A stretch of DNA of 43,191 nucleotides, from contig JAFVQX010000099.1 of the NCBI GenBank assembly GCA_017504585.1, positions 1-43,191 of the forward strand, given 5' to 3'. Positions within the stretch are counted from its first letter, which is position 1. Each line of letters starts with the position of its first letter. Origin of the DNA: Lentisphaeria bacterium (GTDB taxonomy: Bacteria > Verrucomicrobiota > Lentisphaeria > Victivallales > Victivallaceae). The translations under genes were made by a program, and so were the position numbers. This document shows, piece after piece, positions 1 through 8,800 of the stretch. The notes under the pieces are model-generated. The model saw only the letters and a list, made by a program, of their open reading frames with translations, searched no databases and had not been told where the DNA came from.

Positions 1-33
1 ATTCTCCCATACACTCTCATACTTTCCCATAAT

Positions 34-84
34 CTATCGCGCGGCAAGCAGGCGTGTGCCTTACGACAATACATCGTATGCCGC
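34..84 (+). repeat. 51-bp dispersed repeat, copy 1
   Basis: The block begins CTATCGCGCGGCAAGCAGG and ends CATCGTATGCCGC. It recurs at 436-486 with about three differences and equal length. A shorter, more divergent relative (CATCGCGCGTCAAGCCGGGC) starts at about 535. Both full copies follow a 10-bp-period C/T-rich array. Confidence 0.85.
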
Positions 85-121
85 ATTCCGCCGCATACGC
101 GGGCAGTACGGTTGATGGCGG

Positions 122-160
122 CTGAACGGAGTATAACGGTAAATAACGGTAAATAACGGG
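122..160 (+). repeat. TAACGGTAAA array, left arm of an inverted pair
   Basis: CTGAACGGAG is followed by TAACGGTAAA twice (134-153) and TAACGGG. An inverted copy of the same arrangement lies at 498-534 (CCGTTAATTACCG ... TTTTCCGTTCA). The two arms bracket the other repeats, giving a mirror arrangement of about 410 bp. Confidence 0.75.
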
Positions 161-210
161 TTTATCGTGCCGCCAAGCCAGCGCAACATTGTGTGTGGCG
201 GCTGTCAGAC

Positions 211-240
211 AGGTCGGACAGGTCGGACAGGTCGGACAGG
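211..240 (+). repeat. 9-bp tandem repeat, AGGTCGGAC x3
   Basis: Three perfect 9-bp units AGGTCGGAC run from 211 to 237, followed by AGG. The preceding GTCAGAC is a degenerate fourth unit. Confidence 0.9.
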
Positions 241-274
241 CATTGCCGCCTTACTGTTGCAACATTGTGCGTAA

Positions 275-396
275 GCAGCGGGCATTACCCGGCGCGTTTT
301 TCGCCGGAGCGGAGCGTCTACCGGCTGCAGCGGGCATTACCCGGCGCGTATCTCGCCGGAGCGGAGCGTCTACCGGCTGCAGCGGGCTTTGCCCGC
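275..396 (+). repeat. 52-bp tandem repeat, two full units and a stub
   Basis: Unit 1 (275-326) and unit 2 (327-378) both start GCAGCGGGCATTACCCGGCG and end CTACCGGCT. They differ only in the few bases between GGCGCGT and CGCCGG. A third unit starts at 379 (GCAGCGGGC) but then closes into a small hairpin, AGCGGGC-TTT-GCCCGCT. Each full unit contains a CCGGCG...CGCCGG inverted repeat. Confidence 0.9.
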
Positions 397-435
397 TTCC
401 CAATACTTCCCAAACCCTCCCAAATCTTCCCAATT
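396..435 (+). repeat. 10-bp tandem repeat, CTTCCCAANN x4
   Basis: Four consecutive 10-bp units are seen: CTTCCCAATA, CTTCCCAAAC, CCTCCCAAAT and CTTCCCAATT. A related 10-bp period occurs at 1-33, and in opposite orientation near the right window edge (GGGAATATGGGAAA, about 43137-43150). Confidence 0.8.
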
Positions 436-486
436 CTATCGCGCGACAAGCAGGCGTTCGCCTTACGACAATACATCGTATGCCGC
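436..486 (+). repeat. 51-bp dispersed repeat, copy 2
   Basis: Direct repeat of 34-84, starting CTATCGCGCGACAAGCAGG and ending CATCGTATGCCGC. It lies immediately after the four-unit 10-bp array at 396-435. Confidence 0.85.
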
Positions 487-497
487 TATGCCCGCGT

Positions 498-534
498 CCG
501 TTAATTACCGTTATCTACCGTTATTTTCCGTTCA
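498..534 (-). repeat. TAACGGTAAA array, right inverted arm
   Basis: Read on the minus strand this is TGAACGGAAAATAACGGTAG followed by a further TAACGGTAAT-like unit and AACGG. It matches the array at 122-160 in order and spacing. Confidence 0.75.
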
Positions 535-584
535 ACATCGCGCGTCAAGCCGGGCGGTTCGCCGCAACCGGTCTACACTATCGC

Positions 585-708
585 AGTAAGCAAAATTGTG
601 CGCAAAGGTTGGGATTTTGGCAATCCACCCTTGAGGGAGCATACTTTTGTATGTGACCGAATGGGTGGTGCAGCCAAGGTCCCAAGATTTGCCGCAATTT
701 TGCTTACT
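585..708 (+). repeat. 124-nt fold-back element or structured RNA
   Basis: The outer arms AGTAAGCAAAATTG (585-598) and CAATTTTGCTTACT (695-708) are perfect complements. Further in, TTGGGATTTTGGC pairs with GCCAAGGTCCCAA through two U-G wobbles. Then CCACCC pairs with GGGTGG, and GCATAC-TTTT-GTATGT forms the tip with one G-U pair. The wobbles are pairs only in a plus-strand transcript. The right arm overlaps the stop codon region of the leftward GH3 gene by about 5 bp. It could be a small RNA, a MITE remnant or a bidirectional terminator-like structure; no neighbouring plus-strand gene explains it. Confidence 0.55.
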
Positions 709-2422
709 TAAACAAAAAGTTGATCAAAGCTTCGTACTGTTCGTGCATGATGCCGCCGGTAAAGATCACATTTCTGGCGTTGTCCGGGATCATCAATTCT
801 TTGTATGGGTTGCTGGTAGCATAAATGACCGGCTTGCCCTGATTTATGAGTTTTTCCACAAAATCCCGGGTGGCCTTGCCGGGACAGCTGCGGTCGTAGT
901 CGCCCAGCATCAGGACTTTGTCGGCCATGGGCAGCAGTTCGTTGATATATCTCCAGGCACGATCTTCCTTGTGGGGATTGAATTCCACATAGGTATAGTT
1001 TTCGGTGTACTTCTGCAGAAATTCGTTGATAAAGCCCGGATAGTTCCAGAACTGGTTGCGGCGGGTGTGGTTATCGGTAAGGTGTTCGATCACCAGCAGC
1101 TTGCAGTTTTTGTCCAGCGGCCAGAGGTTGTCTTCGTTACGCATGACATGCAGAACTTTTTCGGCAGCTTCGCAACTGACTGCCTGGGCGGCGGGATCGG
1201 CAACTATGGCGTTGGTTTGAGTGTCGTCAGTAAGGTTGCCGTTTTCAAACATGCCGAATTTGGCTTTGAGTTTCCAGATACGCTTCAAGCTGGCGTCGAT
1301 CATCTCCTCGGGGATTCGTCCGGATTTGACGGCGTTGACGATGGCTTCGTGGACTTTGGTGCGGAGAGCGTTTTCGGCTTTCATCAAAAGCAAATCGCCG
1401 CCGGCGAGGGTGTTGAGAATACACGCTTCGGTCAGCGAATACTTGTTGATAAGTCCGCCCATGGTCAGGGAGTCGGTGGTGATAACGCCGTCAAAGCCCA
1501 GTTCGCCACGCAGATAATCGTTGATGATTTTAGGCGAGCAAGTGGCAATATCGCCGGAGTCATCCAATGCCGGATAGACCGTGTGGGCAAGCATGATGGA
1601 AGGTACGATACCTTCGGCGATCAAGGTGCGGTATGGCGAAGTATGCACCGCTTCCAGATCTTTGAGTGCCAGATCCACCGACGGCACGCTGAAGTGGGCA
1701 TCCTGCATGGAGTCGCCCCGGCCGGGGAAGTGCTTCATGCTGGTCACCAGCCCGGAAGCGGTACAGCCTTTGATCAAGGCACGGCTGCCGGCGGTAACGA
1801 TTGCCGGATCAGCACCGAAACTGCGGGTGGAGATCTCCGGATTTTCGGGGTTCACATTTACATCGGATACGGGAGAGTGGATCCAGTCGATACCCAGAGC
1901 TTTAAGCTGTTTGGCCATAGCTTTGTAGAGCCGTTCCACCAGATCAAAGTCGCCAAGTCTGCCCAAACTCATGGCGTTGGGCGGGCTGATAAGGTAAGGC
2001 GCCGGAAAGTTGTTGGTAGCTCCTTCAAAGTCGGCAACCGTGTGCATGGGCAGACCGTTGCGTTCGATACAGCGTTTTTTGTAGATATTGAGCTGACGGG
2101 CAAACAGGTCGCCGGGGATGATGGGGGAGGGTATATCCACATCCAGAGTTTTTTCGCCCCACTCCAGGGGCAGATCCAGACTTTTGGGGTCGGCAGCCGG
2201 GTCGGCAGCATCTTTGGAAATGGAATTCAGCCGGTAACGGGCATCGGCTTTGCGGGCGCCATTTTGCGTGACCCGCAACCCGCCCAGACCGTACTGGTCG
2301 ATAAAACGCAGAAGGGAGTTGTCGATAATACTTCCGGTCCAGCCGAAAACCATTTTCTGGGCAACTTTTTCTTCGATGGAAAGTTGCGAGAGCATTTTGT
2401 CAAAATCCAGCTTGCAGCTCAT
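704..2422 (-). CDS. Glycoside hydrolase family 3, beta-N-acetylglucosaminidase-like
   Basis: A 572-residue GH3 enzyme predicted to remove terminal beta-linked sugars, probably N-acetylhexosamines. The family motif KHFPGRGDS followed by DAH (D241, H243) matches the Asp-His dyad typical of NagZ-type beta-N-acetylglucosaminidases. The nucleophile is expected to be D317 in ITTDSLTMGG. A C-terminal alpha/beta domain follows, making it longer than the single-domain NagZ of enterobacteria. There is no signal peptide, so it probably acts in the cytoplasm on imported oligosaccharides or muropeptides. The start is supported by AAGGAG upstream, and a clear promoter lies at 2470-2498. Downstream the gene runs into the hairpin at 585-708. 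Family assignment is firm; substrate is inferred from the DxH motif only. Confidence 0.9.
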   Translation of the reverse strand: MSCKLDFDKMLSQLSIEEKVAQKMVFGWTGSIIDNSLLRFIDQYGLGGLRVTQNGARKADARYRLNSISKDAADPAADPKSLDLPLEWGEKTLDVDIPSPIIPGDLFARQLNIYKKRCIERNGLPMHTVADFEGATNNFPAPYLISPPNAMSLGRLGDFDLVERLYKAMAKQLKALGIDWIHSPVSDVNVNPENPEISTRSFGADPAIVTAGSRALIKGCTASGLVTSMKHFPGRGDSMQDAHFSVPSVDLALKDLEAVHTSPYRTLIAEGIVPSIMLAHTVYPALDDSGDIATCSPKIINDYLRGELGFDGVITTDSLTMGGLINKYSLTEACILNTLAGGDLLLMKAENALRTKVHEAIVNAVKSGRIPEEMIDASLKRIWKLKAKFGMFENGNLTDDTQTNAIVADPAAQAVSCEAAEKVLHVMRNEDNLWPLDKNCKLLVIEHLTDNHTRRNQFWNYPGFINEFLQKYTENYTYVEFNPHKEDRAWRYINELLPMADKVLMLGDYDRSCPGKATRDFVEKLINQGKPVIYATSNPYKELMIPDNARNVIFTGGIMHEQYEALINFLFK

Positions 2423-2738
2423 AAGATATTTCTCCTTGTCGAGTTTTGATAAAAAGAGTATTCAAAACGAATATACACCCGGGAAAAGTGATTTTCAAGT
2501 TGCTGTACTCAAATTACCGAAAATAAAATGGTATTATGCAGGGAGGTTTTTTGTTTTATCTTGCGGATCTTGCAGTTATGGCGATCGCGGCGTGGAAATT
2601 CTGTGCAATGCCCCCCCGTTGATACGGGAAAAACATTATGAAACAAATCAAATTTTTTGCCGCTTGTTTTCTGCTGCGGTGTCTGCTGTTCTGCGCCGGT
2701 GCTGCCGAACAGCCTGAATATATCTTTGACTTTTTGTT
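2423..2738. other. Intergenic region between GH3 and AraC genes
   Basis: The 316 bp hold the GH3 promoter, a possible plus-strand extended -10 (TGGTATTAT at about 2530-2538) and a short plus-strand frame starting at 2638 that encodes a signal-peptide-like segment. No hairpin terminator was recognised for the AraC gene, which ends at 2739. Confidence 0.6.
2470..2498 (-). promoter_or_regulatory. Promoter of the GH3 gene
   Basis: On the minus strand TTGAAA (2493-2498), a 17-bp spacer and TATATT (2470-2475) precede the GH3 start by about 50 bp. Confidence 0.65.
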
Positions 2739-2751
2739 TTATTGGGGGTGA
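2638..2751 (+). CDS. Possible 37-aa secreted peptide or truncated gene start
   Basis: A short frame encodes MKQIKFFAACFLLRCLLFC, then an alanine-rich stretch and AEQPEYIFDF, ending in TGA at 2749-2751. The first 25 residues look like a signal peptide: two lysines, a hydrophobic core and a small-residue cleavage region (GAA). Upstream, TGGTATTAT resembles the extended -10 seen elsewhere in the window, and GGGAAA is a weak ribosome site. It overlaps the tail of the AraC gene on the other strand. It may be a real small exported peptide, the surviving 5' end of a decayed secreted-protein gene, or chance. I could not recognise a family. Confidence 0.25.
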   Translation: MKQIKFFAACFLLRCLLFCAGAAEQPEYIFDFLFYWG

Positions 2752-3533
2752 TTGCCGGATCGGCGGCGCTGACGGGGCGAAATACCGGTCAGGCGTTTGT
2801 AGTAGCGCGAAAAGGTATACACATTGTTGAATTTAAGTTGTTCGGCAATGGTGGACAGGGAAAAATCTGTAAATTCCAGATAGCGGTCGATCTGGTAGAG
2901 TATTGCCTGATCGATCAATTTTTTTACGGTGAATTCTTCCGGCGAAAGCGCATATTCTTTCAGAGCTTTGGAAAATTGATAATTGAGCTGGGGGGCACTC
3001 ATATTGAGCCTTTCGGCACAGCACTCCACATTGATCGCTGCCCCGGAAAAGAGAACTGTATCGCGGATCTTTTTGAAAATTTCCGGCTCATTGCTCCGTT
3101 GCCGCCCGCTTTTCAGTACAAAGCGTTTCATGCACAACCCCAAAACCCCTTCCACGATTTCCCGGTTGTCGTTGGTTATGGGCATGGCGTGGCGGGCATC
3201 TTCGCTGTGGCAGAAGTTGAGGCTTTTTATGCACCACAAGTTGAAATCGCAATTCAAGATCAGTGCCGGTTCAGCCGGAGCTTGGGACGACTCAAATTTG
3301 AGCGAGTAAAATTTGTTGTTTTCATCCGGATAGATCACATAATGCCCCGTGCCCGGCGGCAGCAAAAGCATGTCACCGGTTTGCAGCACAAATTTGCCGT
3401 GATCGGTCTGCATGAAAAAGTGACCGCTTTCGCAGACTTCCAGCTGGCAATAGGGGTGATACTCAAACTGGCGCCTGCCGCTTTTGCTGGCGCTCCCCCA
3501 CGATCTGCCCCAATACAGCAATTTTACATTCAT
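2739..3533 (-). CDS. AraC-family transcriptional regulator
   Basis: A 264-residue regulator. An N-terminal cupin-like sensing region is visible (HPYCQLEVCESGHFFM ... GDMLLLPPGTGHYV), followed by a C-terminal AraC DNA-binding domain with two helix-turn-helix units, including FSLSTIAEQLKFNNVYTFSRYY and the closing TGISPRQRR. I chose the ATG at 3533 (MNVKLLYWGR) over the upstream in-frame start at 3617 because the extra 28 residues would be encoded within the promoter region. The sensor probably binds a sugar, as is usual for AraC proteins beside hydrolase genes. It is divergent from the SGNH hydrolase gene and shares an overlapping promoter with it, so it probably controls that gene and itself. 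Confidence 0.85.
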   Translation of the reverse strand: MNVKLLYWGRSWGSASKSGRRQFEYHPYCQLEVCESGHFFMQTDHGKFVLQTGDMLLLPPGTGHYVIYPDENNKFYSLKFESSQAPAEPALILNCDFNLWCIKSLNFCHSEDARHAMPITNDNREIVEGVLGLCMKRFVLKSGRQRSNEPEIFKKIRDTVLFSGAAINVECCAERLNMSAPQLNYQFSKALKEYALSPEEFTVKKLIDQAILYQIDRYLEFTDFSLSTIAEQLKFNNVYTFSRYYKRLTGISPRQRRRSGNHPQ

Positions 3534-3576
3534 AGCAACTTTTATGAAAATGGTAAATTTTTTATGATTTTTGCCA

Positions 3577-3605
3577 TTGAATATAGCATAAAATAGTGAT
3601 ATATT
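3577..3605 (+). promoter_or_regulatory. Promoter of the SGNH hydrolase gene
   Basis: TTGAAT (3577-3582), a 17-bp spacer and TATATT (3600-3605). The sequence is a 9-bp inverted repeat, TTGAATATA ... TATATTCAA (3577-3585 and 3600-3608), so each arm supplies the -35 of one promoter and the -10 of the opposite one. Confidence 0.65.
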
Positions 3606-3608
3606 CAA
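3580..3608 (-). promoter_or_regulatory. Promoter of the AraC gene
   Basis: On the minus strand TTGAAT (3603-3608), a 17-bp spacer and TATATT (3580-3585). It lies almost exactly on top of the divergent promoter at 3577-3605. Confidence 0.65.
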
Positions 3609-3636
3609 ATAAATCAACTGAAAAAAAGGGTTATAT

Positions 3637-4857
3637 ATGCTGAAAAAAATTCTGTTTTTAAGTACTTTTGCTTCTTTATTGCTGACTGCACAAGAAAAGG
3701 ATATTGCCGGACGCTCCTGGGATAAACTATCTTATGACGGCAAAACTCTCACCGCCGAAGAGCTTGCCCGCCCTTTGAGCAGAAAAGAGCTGCTCCGCCG
3801 TGCCGATAAGCAGCTGACTCTTTGCATGATCGGCGACAGCGTGACCTGGGCGCAGGCAGGAGATTATTTCCGCAAAGAGCTTTTGCTGCTGATACCCGAT
3901 CTGGCGTTTGAGGGCACGCACACGGCGGCTTTGGGCTATTCTCATGCCGGAGAAGGGGGCGACTCCAGCTACGGGGTGCTGAAGCGGCTCAACGATAAAA
4001 ACCGTATTCCTGATGCACCTTACTACCACTTGCTTATTGGTGTAAACGATGCCAGTGCTGCCAAAGTTGACAGCAAAAGCCCCGCAGTAGCCGCTGCTGC
4101 CGTTGAACGCATAGCCCGGATCGTCAATGGCTTGCTTGCCCGCCCGACCACACGCAAAGTGTTCCTCGGCTCCATCCTGCCCAGCCCTTTCGGCAAAAAT
4201 GGCGAATCCACCGTGCGGGAGCGTACCGGCTCGTTGATAAATGCCATGCTGCGGAAGGATCTCAAAAAACTTTTCCCCAATGGCAATGTGGTCTGGATCG
4301 AATACGAAAAACCTCTGCGGCAGGAGCTTGCTGTTTGGAAAAAGCGAGAAAATCTCATTGGCGCACACCCCACCGCCAAGGGTTACAAATGGATCGCCGG
4401 GATCGCTGCTCCGGTAATGAAAAAGCACATGGTTCCGGAAAAAGGTGCTGCTGAAGGTACTGTGGGGGTAAAGGTGGTGAATCTCTGGCAGAAAAAGCAA
4501 TCAGAAAGTCTGCCGCTGATCCCCGGCTGGTACACCCTTTCCATGACGCCGGAAAAGACGGGCAAAATAACTTTTACGCTCTATTCAGTTACCCGAAAAG
4601 TCAAATCCCAATTCAAAAAGAGCTATACGATCAATGCTCAAGCCGGCAAGCGGATAACGGTCAACTTTATGACCGGGTATCAGAATTACGGCTACACATT
4701 GGCACCTTTCAAACTGGAGTTCACGCAAGGCGCCGCAACAGATATTATGATCGAAAAGACCCGGCCGCTGCAAAAAGCCTCCCGCTACGGCGAAGGAACT
4801 TTTGTGGACAGTGTTTCCCCCGTTGCCCCCGGCGAAAGATTGGTCAGAGCACTGTAA
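3637..4857 (+). CDS. Secreted SGNH/GDSL-type hydrolase
   Basis: A 406-residue exported protein with a signal peptide (about residues 1-18). The SGNH fold is shown by block I CMIGDSVTW with nucleophile S68, block III GVND with N137, and block V AHPTAKGY with H244. Members of this family in carbohydrate loci are often carbohydrate esterases that remove acetyl groups. The usual aspartate three residues before the catalytic histidine is absent here (ENLIGAH), which is unusual and suggests a Ser-His dyad or altered activity. A beta-rich extension of about 130 residues follows, possibly a binding module. It is divergent from the AraC regulator and its last 14 bp overlap the convergent transporter gene. 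Confidence 0.85.
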   Translation: MLKKILFLSTFASLLLTAQEKDIAGRSWDKLSYDGKTLTAEELARPLSRKELLRRADKQLTLCMIGDSVTWAQAGDYFRKELLLLIPDLAFEGTHTAALGYSHAGEGGDSSYGVLKRLNDKNRIPDAPYYHLLIGVNDASAAKVDSKSPAVAAAAVERIARIVNGLLARPTTRKVFLGSILPSPFGKNGESTVRERTGSLINAMLRKDLKKLFPNGNVVWIEYEKPLRQELAVWKKRENLIGAHPTAKGYKWIAGIAAPVMKKHMVPEKGAAEGTVGVKVVNLWQKKQSESLPLIPGWYTLSMTPEKTGKITFTLYSVTRKVKSQFKKSYTINAQAGKRITVNFMTGYQNYGYTLAPFKLEFTQGAATDIMIEKTRPLQKASRYGEGTFVDSVSPVAPGERLVRAL

Positions 4858-5746
4858 GCACCAAACCGGATAAAATCAGCAAAGTTCCAACGATCTTCGG
4901 GGCGCTGCACTTTTCTTTAAGAATAATTATTCCCCCCAGCAAGCCGAAGATCAAACCCAGCTGCCGGAAGACTTGCACATAAGATACATTTGTTACATAA
5001 TTCATTGAAAGCAAAACTGTTACATAAGTAAGCGACGCGCACGCCCCCGCCGCCAGAGCCATCCATTGTTTCTGGCGGAAAATGTTCTTGAGATTGACAA
5101 ATTCGCCTTTGAGCAGGAGCGTGGTGATCAAAAGCGTAGTCGTAAGACAAATGCCCCGGGTGGAGTAGTAGGATAAACTGATGATCGGTTTGCCGGTGTC
5201 GGTGTAGATTTGCCGCAATACCCCTTGAGCCTGACTGTCAAAAATCGTGTAGCCGGTGGTGCCGCAAGCCACGATGATGATAAAGAACATGCGGCTGTTC
5301 AGGTAATCGCTCCACTTGAAACTTCCGAAATCCTTCATCGGCATTATCAAACAGCCGATAAACACCACCACCATACCCAGCAAAGCTACGGGCGTGAGAG
5401 GAGCCCCCCACCCCGCAAGGCTGGTAACTGCCGCCGTAAAGAGCAAAGGCAAACTGCGCATCATGGGGTAAGCGGTACTCATTTCCATAGTGCGGTAAGC
5501 CCGAACCAGCCCCAGACAATAGACCACATCGCTTAAAACCGATCCGGCGATATAGATGTAGAAAATCATGGGCAAACGCCACATTGCCAGTGGCGTCCAG
5601 AACTGCACATGGCACCAGAGCGTTGCCGCAACGGCACAAATAACAGTATAAAACGCCACGCTCATAGCCGAGCGTTTGGCAATCAAGTTCCACGAAGCGT
5701 GCAAACACGCCGAAAAAACGATCAATAAAAATGCGGCAAGCGACAT
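4844..5746 (-). CDS. EamA/DMT-family transporter
   Basis: A 300-residue, very hydrophobic protein with about ten membrane segments arranged as two EamA-like halves, typical of the drug/metabolite transporter superfamily. The second half ends with VSYVQVFRQLGLIFGLLGG, an ILKEK turn and a final hydrophobic helix, as in many EamA proteins. It sits in the inner membrane; the substrate cannot be told from sequence, though its place beside hydrolase genes makes a sugar or sugar-derived metabolite plausible. The 3' end overlaps the SGNH gene by 14 bp in convergent orientation, so the two transcripts would be antisense at their ends. A promoter is visible at 5799-5826. Confidence 0.85.
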   Translation of the reverse strand: MSLAAFLLIVFSACLHASWNLIAKRSAMSVAFYTVICAVAATLWCHVQFWTPLAMWRLPMIFYIYIAGSVLSDVVYCLGLVRAYRTMEMSTAYPMMRSLPLLFTAAVTSLAGWGAPLTPVALLGMVVVFIGCLIMPMKDFGSFKWSDYLNSRMFFIIIVACGTTGYTIFDSQAQGVLRQIYTDTGKPIISLSYYSTRGICLTTTLLITTLLLKGEFVNLKNIFRQKQWMALAAGACASLTYVTVLLSMNYVTNVSYVQVFRQLGLIFGLLGGIIILKEKCSAPKIVGTLLILSGLVLTVL

Positions 5747-5764
5747 TTGATAACTCCCGAAAAA

Positions 5765-5832
5765 AACAGCTTGAAAAACCCTATATCCATAGCTTCATAA
5801 TATAGCACAAACAGGAATTTTTTCAAGCTGTT
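5765..5832 (-). repeat. 14-bp inverted repeat around the EamA promoter
   Basis: AACAGCTTGAAAAA (5765-5778) and TTTTTCAAGCTGTT (5819-5832) are perfect complements separated by 40 bp. On the minus strand the second arm is followed by a run of T, so it could act as a long-loop terminator for the hydrolase gene ending at 5870. It could also be an operator pair for the promoter lying between the arms. Confidence 0.5.
5799..5826 (-). promoter_or_regulatory. Promoter of the EamA gene
   Basis: On the minus strand TTGAAA (5821-5826), a 16-bp spacer and TATATT (5799-5804). It sits inside the loop of the inverted repeat at 5765-5832. Confidence 0.55.
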
Positions 5833-5869
5833 GTTCTGCTGCCCCGGTCGTGGAGGGGGATAAATATCT

Positions 5870-8800
5870 TCAGTTTCTGCTGACCAGATAGCGGAAGGCT
5901 TTGCCATCTATTGGCAGCTGGAGTTTCCCATCCTTTACGGCGATACTGCTTTGAGCAAGAGTATTGCCTTTGCGGTCAAGACTTAAAACTTTGGCTTGGC
6001 CGCTAAAGGGTACTTGCATGGTAACTGTTTCCGCTTTTTTGAAGGGTGCGGGGGTAAGCTCCAGAGTTTCGCCTTTTTTCCGCAAAGTGTAGTCGTATTG
6101 AGCAGAAATTTCTGCAATATCCGGATTTCCGGCAATGTAAATAAGATTGCCTTCTTTCATCAGATCCGAGCGTTTGCCCGCCTTGTTCAAAGCTGAATAA
6201 GTTTCCACTTTGCCGGGGAGATAAGCAGCAAAACCTTCCGGCGGCAGGATATACTTTTTGCCGTGCAAAGTTACTTCAAAGTTTTCTTTGTCGTTAAGAT
6301 TTGCCGCAACGGCCAAGCCGTTTTCGTAAACGATTTTTACCTGATTGCAGCTCAAGGTATCCGCGGCGATGGCATCTTCCAGCTTACCTAATTTGCCGTT
6401 GACATTGTAGAAAATGTCTTTGATGGGCGTAAGGGCATAATACTTCTGTGCCGGCTGGATAAGGAAGTAGCTGCGGATAAAGTAGTCCGGCAGCGGGTTC
6501 AATGGTGCGCCGTGATAGTTGCCGAAAATATGGGCAATATTGCCGTAAATATGTTCGTAGGCAAGGAGTTTGTACGACCACTTTTGCGGGGTTCCGCCTT
6601 TGGCACCCTTGTAATTGATCCAGCCCAGCTCAAACCCGCAGTCGTTGTTCATGGTGTGGAGCTTACGCAAGTTGAAGTCGGGTATCACATCCATATACAT
6701 CCGCTGGGGCTGGGCGTAGCTGTCGCACAAACCGGCGTAAAAGAGCTGGGTCTTGCCTTCGGAAATAGCGGGGCCGAAATCGGCTTCTTCCACCAGCAGA
6801 CTTTCTGCCAGAGCCCGGTATGGTGCCGAAAGCTTGCCTGCCTCGGGGGTACGGGCATCGTAATCGGTGTAACGCCAGAAGGGCGGACAGGTGATCTGGT
6901 CGATATACGCACAGTTGGGAGCAAACTTTTTCTTGTAGATGGCATTGAATTTTTTCTGCAATATCACCTGACGGGTGACTTTGGTCTGCTTGGCGTTGCC
7001 GGAGCTGTAAATCCAGTTGCCATTGGGATCAAGATTAAGCATATCCAAATCCCACGCATCCCGTGCCAGCGGGCTCAACACCATGGGGTCGGTGTAGATG
7101 CCGACACGGTAATCAAGTTTTTTCATCTTGCTGAAAAACTCTGCCATTTTAGCATCACCGCCGATTTGAGGCTCAACAAAATCTTTTATAAAACCGGAGG
7201 GTGAACCGCTGCGGCGGGGGTAGTACATTCTGCTGACATTGCCGTGCATGCGGACAAAGAGATTTTCCATGCCGTAATCTTTGGCTTCCTGCCACTGGGC
7301 AAATTCTTCGTCAAAGTAACTCATGTAGGGCAAGCGGCAATACCACATACGGGTCGCCCAGACGGCTTCTGCGGTATCTTTAAGATATTTGCGTTTGGGG
7401 TTGGGTATATTGGGCAGCACCGAAGCCACATTTTCGTTGACCGTTACCATGATCCGGTCGCGGGAGGCGTTGCGCTCTCCGTCAGTTTTGGGCCAGTAGA
7501 AACTGCCGCCATTGATGATGGAAGCGCTGCGTACAACTTTGTGCGGATCGCTCTTATCGTTGGGGTCGGCTACCCAGCGGTGGTCGGATGTAACTAAATT
7601 AAGTACATATTTTCCGCCGGGGGTACTGCTGGAATCGCCGAACAAGCCGGAGGCATCGCTGTTGTACCAGTCAACAAATTGCGAGATGTAGATATTGTTT
7701 TTGGTGTCGGCAAAAATACCGGGCGGGTTGCTGCGGTGTGCCCAGCGGCCGATATTCAGATAAGGTACTACGATAACTTTGCCGGAAATGCCGGTAATGG
7801 CACCGAATTTGAATTCGCCCACCATCTTGGAGGAACTGCGTATATCGGCAATCAGAGTATTGTCGATAACTTCCAATATCCAGGTGGAAGAATAGACATC
7901 TTTGCCGATGGTGTAAAGCCAGTACAAGGTAAGTTTATTGCCTTTCTGCACAAAGTTCTTGAGTTTGGCTTTGATTTGTTTGCTGTTGGGAGCCAGCAGG
8001 CTTTCGGGCTTGACCGGGTATTGATTGTCCAACGCCCAATACAAACCGCCGCCATCCATGGGCTTGAAGGTTTGGTTTTTATATGTGCAAACTATATCGC
8101 CCAAGGTACCGGTGGCGGGCAATATATCAAAGACCAGCTTTTTGCCGGAAGGGTTAACGCTCTCAAACTTCCAGCCTTTGGCGGTTTTGCTCAAAGTAAC
8201 CTTGCCCTTTTCGGAAGCTGTGGGCAGAATGGTTTCCGGCCGGGTGGGAATACCTAATTCCTTAAAGCTCATAAGTCTGGCATCAGTAAGCTTGCCCTGT
8301 GGGCGTTTATATACATGCAAACTGTCAAAGTAGGTTACCCGTTTGGTTTCGTTAAAGCCGGTAAAGGTTATGGAAACGATTTCGGCGGGAGCTTTGACCA
8401 TGGGGTTTATGGGGTTCATATGGATACCCCAGCCGGTTTCCAGCATACCACCCATGTTGCCGCTGTCGCAGAGTTCACCATTGCTGTTGCGGTACTGTAT
8501 GCTGTAACGCAAGGCGGGGCGGGGCATACCATAGGCTGTGGCACAACGCCAGATGGCAATGGAGTCAAAATCTTCGGTGATTTTTATGGGGGCAGGGGGA
8601 GTCAGCACCACTTTAGCCGTGGGGGTGGGAAATTCACCCTTGCAAAATTCGGTACGCAACACATAATCGCTCCAGAGCGGTTCTTCCTTGCTGCGGGTGA
8701 TGGTGGGTTTGACTGCTCCGGAAGTGTAGCTCATTTTCCAACCGGTAAGGTCGTCAAAGTTTATAATTGACTTGATATATTCAGTTCTGCCCACCAGATG

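Larger units (their letters stand above)
1..584. repeat. Gene-free composite repeat region
   Basis: I see no credible gene here; the open frames have skewed, repetitive composition. It is built from several repeat types listed separately: a 51-bp dispersed repeat, an inverted pair of TAACGGTAAA arrays, a 9-bp triplet array, a 52-bp tandem pair and 10-bp CTTCCCAANN arrays. The first 33 bases also show a 10-bp period (TCTCCCATAC, ACTCTCATAC, CTTTCCCATA-like) directly before the first 51-bp repeat, just as the 396-435 array precedes the second. The composite unit therefore probably continues to the left of the window. Confidence 0.75.
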